Assembly: GCF_001592285.1 (NCBI RefSeq)
Contig: NZ_BCWQ01000001.1
Span: 124,001 to 188,000 of the forward strand
DNA length: 64,000 bases
Direction: 5' to 3'
Source of the DNA: Hydrogenophaga pseudoflava NBRC 102511
GTDB taxonomy: Bacteria; Pseudomonadota; Gammaproteobacteria; Burkholderiales; Burkholderiaceae_C
The notes beneath the pieces are model-generated. The model saw nothing but the letters and a program-made list of their open reading frames with translations. It ran no database searches and was not told where the DNA came from. The position numbers and the translations under genes were made by a program. This document shows positions 59,349-64,000 of this stretch, in pieces (position 1 is the stretch's first letter; every line of letters starts with the position of its first letter).

Positions 59349-60017
59349 ATGAGACTCGCGCTGTTTGACCTGGACCACACCCTGCTGCCCCTGGACTCCG
59401 ACCACGCCTGGGGCCAGTTCACCGTGGCGCTGGGCTGGCGCGACGCCGAAACCCACACCCGCGCCAATGACGCCTTCTACGAGCAGTACAAGGCCGGCAC
59501 GCTGGACATCCACGAGTACATCCGCTTCTCGGTCGCCCCGCTGGCCGAGCACGGGGTGGACAAGTCCAACGCTGCGCACCGCCGCTTCATGGACCAGGTG
59601 ATCCGCCCCGCCATCCGGCCGGTGGCTGTCGAGCTGGTGCGCCGCCACCAGGCGGCGGGCGACCAGGTGCTGATCGTCACCGCCACCAACGAATTCGTCA
59701 CCCGCCCCATCGCCGCGGCCTTCGGTGTTTCCGAGCTGATCGCCATCGACCTGGAGCGCGACCCGCAGGGCAACCCGACCGGTGCCATCTGGGGCACCCC
59801 CTCGTTCCGAGAGGGCAAGGTCGCGCGTGTGGAACAATGGCTGGCTTCCCGCGGCCTGTCCTGGGCCGACGTGGAGCACAGCAGCTTCTACAGCGACTCC
59901 CTCAACGATCTCCCGCTGCTGGAGAAAGTGACCGAGCCGGTGGCGACCAACCCGGACCCCCGCCTCAGCGCCATCGCCACCGAGCGAGGCTGGCGCATCC
60001 TGAACCTATTCGAATGA
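59349..60017 (+). CDS. HAD-IB family phosphatase
   Basis: A 222-residue HAD hydrolase. Motif I is FDLDHTLLPLDSDHAW with the two catalytic Asp (near 7 and 9), motif II is VTATNEFV, and motif IV is YSDSLNDLPLL. The cap insertion is of the SerB-like HAD-IB type. It overlaps pcnB by four bases (ATGA), so it is coupled to the hda-HAD-pcnB-folK series. The substrate is unknown; a histidinol-phosphatase-like role has been proposed for relatives. Confidence 0.9.
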   Translation: MRLALFDLDHTLLPLDSDHAWGQFTVALGWRDAETHTRANDAFYEQYKAGTLDIHEYIRFSVAPLAEHGVDKSNAAHRRFMDQVIRPAIRPVAVELVRRHQAAGDQVLIVTATNEFVTRPIAAAFGVSELIAIDLERDPQGNPTGAIWGTPSFREGKVARVEQWLASRGLSWADVEHSSFYSDSLNDLPLLEKVTEPVATNPDPRLSAIATERGWRILNLFE

Positions 60018-61708
60018 TCAAGAAATTCATCGACAAGCTGCTGGGCAAGGCCTCCGGCAAAAGCGCCAAGGCCAGCAAGTTCGGCAAGCGCGAAGACGTG
60101 CCGGTTTCCGTCCACGGCATCGACCCGAAGCTGGTCGACCAGCGCGCCCTGGACGTGGTGCGCACCCTCAAACAGGCCGGCTTCGAGGCCTACATCGTCG
60201 GCGGCGCGGTGCGCGACCTGCTGCTGGGCCTGCGGCCCAAGGACTTCGACGTCGCCACCAGCGCCACGCCCGAGCAGGTCAAGAACCTGTTCCGCCGCGC
60301 CTTCATCATCGGCCGGCGCTTCCGCATCGTGCACGTGATCTATGGCCGCGGCCGTGAACACGAGGTGATCGAGGTCTCGACCTTCCGCGCCTACCTTGAC
60401 AGCGCCGACGCCGAGCAGGTCAGCGGCAACGAGCGTACCAGCAAGGGCGAGCTCTCGGGCATGAAGCACGCGGTGGACGCCAGCGGCCGGGTGCTGCGCG
60501 ACAACGTCTGGGGTCCGATCGAGCAGGACGCCGCGCGGCGCGACTTCTCGATCAACGCCATGTACTACGACCCCGAGGCGCAGATCGTGGTCGACTTCCA
60601 CCACGGCATCCGCGACGCGCAGAAGAAGACGCTGCGCATGATCGGCGACGCCGCCACGCGCTATCGCGAAGACCCGGTGCGCATCATCCGCGCCGTGCGT
60701 TTCGCCGCCAAGCTCAATGCCCTGGGTTTCAAGTTCGACGCCAAGACGCGCGAACCCCTGGTGTCCTCGGTGGATCTGCTGAAAGAAGTCCCGCAGAGCC
60801 GCCTGTTCGACGAGATGCTCAAGCTGCTGCAGACCGGCCACGCGCTGGCCAGCGTCGAGGCGCTCAAGACCCACGGCCTGGCTCGCGGCATCTACCCGCT
60901 GCTCGACCTGGTGGTCGAGCGGGCCGAGGACGACTTCGTCAAGCTGGCGCTGCAGGACACCGACCGCCGCGTCGGCGAGGGCAAGCCGGTGGCGCCCAGC
61001 TTCCTGCTGGCCTGCGTGCTCTGGGCCGACGTGCGCAAGGGCTGGGAGCGGCGGCTGCAACCGCGCGGCAACCAGCGCCCGCCCACCCCGTTCGCGGCGC
61101 TGCAGGACGCGGTGGACGAAGCCTTTGACGCGCGCATCGGCGACGTGTCGGGCCGCGGCAAGCTGGGCACCGACATGCGCGAGATCTGGATGATGCAGCC
61201 GCGCTTCGACAAGCGCGTGGGCACCGGTCCGTTCAGCCTGGTTGAACAGCCGCGCTTCCGCGCCGGCTTCGACTTTTTGCGCCTGCGCGCGCAAACCGGT
61301 GAAGTCGACGAAGAGCTGGCGCACTGGTGGGAAACCTTCAGCACCGCCGACGACGACCACCGCCAGGACATGGTCGACGCGCAGCGCAAGGCCGGTCAGC
61401 CCAAGGGGGTTGGCGGTGGCGGCAAGGCGCGCCGCGTAAAGAAGACCGACGCCGACCATCCGGCGTCGGGCGTCGCCGAGCCGGTGCGGGACGATCCGCG
61501 TTTCCGCCCCGCGGAGGGCGGTGACGAGCAGGACGAGAGCCCTGCGCGCACCGTGTTCTATGGCAGCGCTTTTGCACCCGACAGCGACCATGTCGACGAC
61601 GCCGCCGCGCCCGGCGAGGGCGAGGCGCCGGCCCGCAAGCGCCGCCGTCGCCGCCGCAAGCCGTCTGGTGGTGGTGAAGGCGCCCCTCCTGCGCCGTCGG
61701 CCGACTGA
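60014..61708 (+). CDS. pcnB: Poly(A) polymerase I
   Basis: A 564-residue enzyme adding A tails to RNA for decay. The nucleotidyltransferase core shows YIVGGAVRDLLLGLRPKDFDVATSATPEQV near 61-91 and RRDFSINAMYYD near 176. The first 25 residues are Lys-rich. The last ~100 residues (from about 465) are low-complexity, with acidic stretches and a final KRRRRRRKPSGGG tract, longer than in E. coli, and probably an RNA-binding or localisation tail. Start overlap with the HAD gene; 18 bases to folK. Confidence 0.95.
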   Translation: MIKKFIDKLLGKASGKSAKASKFGKREDVPVSVHGIDPKLVDQRALDVVRTLKQAGFEAYIVGGAVRDLLLGLRPKDFDVATSATPEQVKNLFRRAFIIGRRFRIVHVIYGRGREHEVIEVSTFRAYLDSADAEQVSGNERTSKGELSGMKHAVDASGRVLRDNVWGPIEQDAARRDFSINAMYYDPEAQIVVDFHHGIRDAQKKTLRMIGDAATRYREDPVRIIRAVRFAAKLNALGFKFDAKTREPLVSSVDLLKEVPQSRLFDEMLKLLQTGHALASVEALKTHGLARGIYPLLDLVVERAEDDFVKLALQDTDRRVGEGKPVAPSFLLACVLWADVRKGWERRLQPRGNQRPPTPFAALQDAVDEAFDARIGDVSGRGKLGTDMREIWMMQPRFDKRVGTGPFSLVEQPRFRAGFDFLRLRAQTGEVDEELAHWWETFSTADDDHRQDMVDAQRKAGQPKGVGGGGKARRVKKTDADHPASGVAEPVRDDPRFRPAEGGDEQDESPARTVFYGSAFAPDSDHVDDAAAPGEGEAPARKRRRRRRKPSGGGEGAPPAPSAD

Positions 61709-61726
61709 CAAAGACCTCTTGTATCC

Positions 61727-62203
61727 ATGAGCGACACCGGGCGCCCCGAGGTCACGGCCTACGTGGCCCTCGGTGCCAACCTCGGAGATGCCGCCCGCAC
61801 GCTGCGTGATGCGCTGCAGGCGCTGGGCAGCACGCACGGCCTACGGCTCGTCAAGGCCTCCAGCCTCTACCGCACCGCGCCCATCGAGTCCAGCGGTCCC
61901 GACTACCTCAATGCCGTGGCCGAAGTGGCCAGCACGCTCACTGCGCCCGCGCTGCTGCACGCCTTGCAGGCGATCGAAAACGCCGCCGGCCGCGAGCGCC
62001 CCTACCGCAACGCCCCGCGCACGCTGGACCTGGACCTGTTGTTGTACGGCGGCGCCCGCATCGACTCACCCGCACTGACCGTGCCGCACCCGCGCATGTG
62101 GGAACGGGCGTTTGTGCTGGTGCCGTTGCACGAGATTGCGCCCGGTCTGGTGACCGGGCAACGCCTCTCAGCCGTTGCCGACCAGGCGATCGAACGTCTC
62201 TGA
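61727..62203 (+). CDS. folK: 2-amino-4-hydroxy-6-hydroxymethyldihydropteridine pyrophosphokinase
   Basis: A 158-residue HPPK of the folate pathway. Signatures are [58 protein letters not shown] and [21 protein letters not shown]. The gene lies 18 bases after pcnB, an arrangement common in proteobacteria, and converges on pdxH with an eight-base gap. Confidence 0.97.
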   Translation: MSDTGRPEVTAYVALGANLGDAARTLRDALQALGSTHGLRLVKASSLYRTAPIESSGPDYLNAVAEVASTLTAPALLHALQAIENAAGRERPYRNAPRTLDLDLLLYGGARIDSPALTVPHPRMWERAFVLVPLHEIAPGLVTGQRLSAVADQAIERL

Positions 62204-62211
62204 AAAGGGGC

Positions 62212-62847
62212 TCACGGCGCCAGCCGCTCCCGCAACCACTGACCGTCGGCCTGCAGCGAATAGCGCAGCCGGTCGTGCAGGCGGCTCTTGCGACCCTGCC
62301 AGAACTGCCAGGTGTCGGGTTTGAGGCGGTAGCCGCCCCAGTGCGGCGGGCGGGGCGGGCGCAGCATGAACTGGGCGCCGTACTTCGCGGCGTTGGTGAC
62401 CAGCACCGCGCGGTTCTCGATCACCTCGCTCTGCGGGCTGGCCCAAGCGCCGATGCGGCTGTCCAGCGGGCGGCTGTGGAAGTACTCGTCGCTCTCTTCG
62501 TCGCTGACCTTCTCGACGAGGCCTTCGATGCGCACCACGCGCTCGAGTTCGACCCAGTGGAACTGCAGCGCGGCGTACGGGTTGCCAGCCAGCTGCCGGC
62601 CCTTCTGGCTGTTGTAGTTGGTGTACCAGACGATGCCGCGTTCGTCGTACCCCTTGATGAGCACCACGCGCGTGGTGGGCCGCAGGTTGGCGCCCACGGT
62701 GGCCAGCGTCATGGCGTTCGGCTCGGGCACTTCACCACGGATGGCCTCGTTCAGCCATTGGTCGAATTGCTGCAGTGGGTCGGCGTGCGAGGCGGATTCG
62801 CTGAGTTCGGCTTTTTCATAGCTCTTGCGCAGGTCGGCGATGTTCAT
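62212..62847 (-). CDS. pdxH: Pyridoxine/pyridoxamine 5'-phosphate oxidase
   Basis: A 211-residue FMN enzyme producing pyridoxal 5'-phosphate. Conserved segments: [59 protein letters not shown], and the C-terminal [27 protein letters not shown] followed by WLRERLAP. Length and motifs are standard. It lies 23 bases downstream of the ChaC-like gene on the same strand. Confidence 0.97.
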   Translation of the reverse strand: MNIADLRKSYEKAELSESASHADPLQQFDQWLNEAIRGEVPEPNAMTLATVGANLRPTTRVVLIKGYDERGIVWYTNYNSQKGRQLAGNPYAALQFHWVELERVVRIEGLVEKVSDEESDEYFHSRPLDSRIGAWASPQSEVIENRAVLVTNAAKYGAQFMLRPPRPPHWGGYRLKPDTWQFWQGRKSRLHDRLRYSLQADGQWLRERLAP

Positions 62848-62870
62848 GGTGGGTCCTGGTGGTGTCGTGT

Positions 62871-63524
62871 TCAGGGCAGATCGTTTGCGATGCTGAGCAG
62901 CCGCGCCAACGCACGGTCTTCAATACCGTGCGCGCGCAGGCCCTGCAGGGTCTGGCGTGCGTAGTCCAGCGTGGTGCCGTAGCGGCCGCGTGCGTGTTCG
63001 AAGATGTCGCGGTACTGAGCGTCGCTCAGCGGTCCGGTGTGGTTGGGGCTGCGGGGCGAGAGGGTGAAGGCCAGGGCGCAGACCGGCCCCTGCGCGGTCC
63101 GGCAGAGCAGCCACTTGGGGTCGTAGACCGGGTTCGGCATCTCGCGCGCCCACAGTGCGGGCATGGCCGCCTCGACCTGGTCGTGCGGCAGGCGCAGCGC
63201 CATGCCGGTGCAGCTGCCGCCGGGCATGAGCGCGAACACCAGGCCGGGGCGCTCGGGCGTGCCGCGGTTGACGCGGCTGTACATGTTCAGGCAGCGGTGG
63301 TAGCCGTGCACCTGGGCCAGGCGCTGCTCGGCGGCCTCGAACTCGGGGCGCCAGACCAGCGAGGCGTAGCCGAACACCCAGAGGTCGGCACCCGGGCCGA
63401 GCGAGCGCCACTGCGCCAGGGTGTCCGCCATCATCTGCCGCCCATCGCGTTGCGAGGGTTCCCAGGTGCTCTGGGGGAGGTTGCGGGGCATGAAGGGCAG
63501 CGGTTGGGCGCGAGGGGCAGCCAT
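62871..63524 (-). CDS. ChaC-like gamma-glutamylcyclotransferase
   Basis: A 217-residue enzyme of the ChaC family, which cleaves glutathione to 5-oxoproline and Cys-Gly. The family motif [13 protein letters not shown] (near 51-63) and the [10 protein letters not shown] and [10 protein letters not shown] segments are present; LWAREM holds the putative catalytic Glu. The Y-A-S-L replaces the more usual YGSL, a small change. The start could be ATG 63524 or the ATG of MPRNLPQS at 63491. It probably shares a transcript with pdxH. Confidence 0.85.
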   Translation of the reverse strand: MAAPRAQPLPFMPRNLPQSTWEPSQRDGRQMMADTLAQWRSLGPGADLWVFGYASLVWRPEFEAAEQRLAQVHGYHRCLNMYSRVNRGTPERPGLVFALMPGGSCTGMALRLPHDQVEAAMPALWAREMPNPVYDPKWLLCRTAQGPVCALAFTLSPRSPNHTGPLSDAQYRDIFEHARGRYGTTLDYARQTLQGLRAHGIEDRALARLLSIANDLP

Positions 63525-63622
63525 TTACAATCTTCGGGTTTTTGCGCCTGTCGGACTCCTTCAGGGAGGAGTTGCAGGGGGCTGAAGTTCAATCCCTCAT
63601 TATTCTTCACGGAGTGTTGCCC

Positions 63623-64000
63623 ATGTCTTCCCAGGACGAACAACAGGAATACCGCGTCGCGGCGGTGGTGCTGATCGCAGTGGTGCTGATGGCGGTCGGT
63701 CTGGCCGTCGGTGTGGCGATCCAGAAGGTGCGTGGCTCGGGCGCGAAGGCGGCTCCGGCCGCGGTGGCTGCAGCGACGGCGGGCGACGCCTCCGCAGGGG
63801 CGGCGAGCGGTGCTGCGGCCGGCGCACCGGCCGCCGCTGCACCCGAGGCTGCAGCTCCGGCGGCGGGCAGCGACGATGCCAGCGTGGTGGTGGAAAACGG
63901 CGTGGTGAAGTTCTACTTCGCGTCGGGCAGGTCCGACCTGGCGCCTGGTGCCGTGGAAGCGCTGGCCGATGCCATTGCCGCCGGCAAGGCGGGTCAGAAG
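63623..64000 (+). CDS. OmpA-domain membrane protein, N-terminal part (runs off window)
   Basis: The first 126 codons are present; the frame is still open at the window end. A helix (about residues 12-32) anchors the protein, followed by an Ala/Pro-rich linker (about 42-82) with many alternating Ala, Gly and Pro. The last visible segment, VVENGVVKFYFASGRSDLAPGAVEAL (about 88-113), is the start of an OmpA-like peptidoglycan-binding domain. GGAG precedes the ATG, and a short leader hairpin is at 63555-63572. The upstream gap of 98 bases holds no other gene. Confidence 0.75.
   Translation, partial: MSSQDEQQEYRVAAVVLIAVVLMAVGLAVGVAIQKVRGSGAKAAPAAVAAATAGDASAGAASGAAAGAPAAAAPEAAAPAAGSDDASVVVENGVVKFYFASGRSDLAPGAVEALADAIAAGKAGQK

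Overview
The window is high-GC betaproteobacterial chromosome, most like a Comamonadaceae genome close to Hydrogenophaga. This placement is inferred from gene order (sdhCDAB-sdhE-gltA beside gntR and mdh, rpsT back to back with murJ, hda-HAD-pcnB-folK), from an orphan Bug-type binding protein and from dispersed intergenic repeats. No database was searched. Coding density is very high; no gap without a gene exceeds about 250 bases. No rRNA, tRNA, insertion sequence, prophage or CRISPR array was seen.

Layout. 1-7305: Tat-exported M23-type peptidase (cut by the window edge), a Gfo/Idh/MocA oxidoreductase, a large secreted alpha/beta hydrolase, a pyridoxamine-oxidase-fold protein, a DTW-domain tRNA modification enzyme, an SRPBCC protein and SelO. 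7442-11875: leucine block, read leftward as LysR regulator, leuC, small lipoprotein, leuD, leuB. 12011-22807: central carbon block, with sdhC-sdhD-sdhA-sdhB-sdhE-gltA and a GntR regulator leftward, and mdh, a CitE-like lyase and acnB rightward. 22958-28204: accessory stretch with a two-repeat lipoprotein, an XRE regulator overlapping a DUF364 gene, a divergent four-helix membrane protein, and a YjgN-M48 peptidase pair. 28212-40203: trhP, acnA, an HtrA-like protease, a MoxR-DUF58-VWA cassette, a flavin monooxygenase, an orphan Bug binding protein and a YcaQ-type glycosylase. 40230-43040: kynurenine operon kynB-kynU-kynA. 43232-45593: iron uptake genes feoA-feoB plus a Cys-rich partner behind a Fur-box-like site. 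45600-49481: argD-argF-GNAT-YkgJ-methyltransferase. 49697-54090: DUF3579, AIM24, rpsT, murJ and SirB1. 54095-56285: isochorismatase-DJ-1-GlxA cassette. 56379-64000: purM, AI-2E-type permease, hda-HAD-pcnB-folK, pdxH, a ChaC-like gene and the start of an OmpA-domain protein.

How it works together. Citrate synthase, both aconitases, succinate dehydrogenase with its FAD-assembly factor, and malate dehydrogenase lie within about 20 kb. An AT-rich 12-bp palindrome sits inside the predicted gntR promoter. The same 12-mer recurs once, 31 kb away, in the promoter region between argD and the DUF3579 gene, which suggests a shared regulator. Several regulator genes (LysR, XRE, GlxA) have a good inverted repeat next to or near their own start. 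Two families of GC-rich intergenic repeats, one with compensatory base changes in its hairpin, mark many 3' ends. I found no clear new defence or mobile system. The best candidates for new biology are the twin palindrome regulon, the XRE-DUF364-membrane cassette and the isochorismatase-DJ-1-GlxA cassette.
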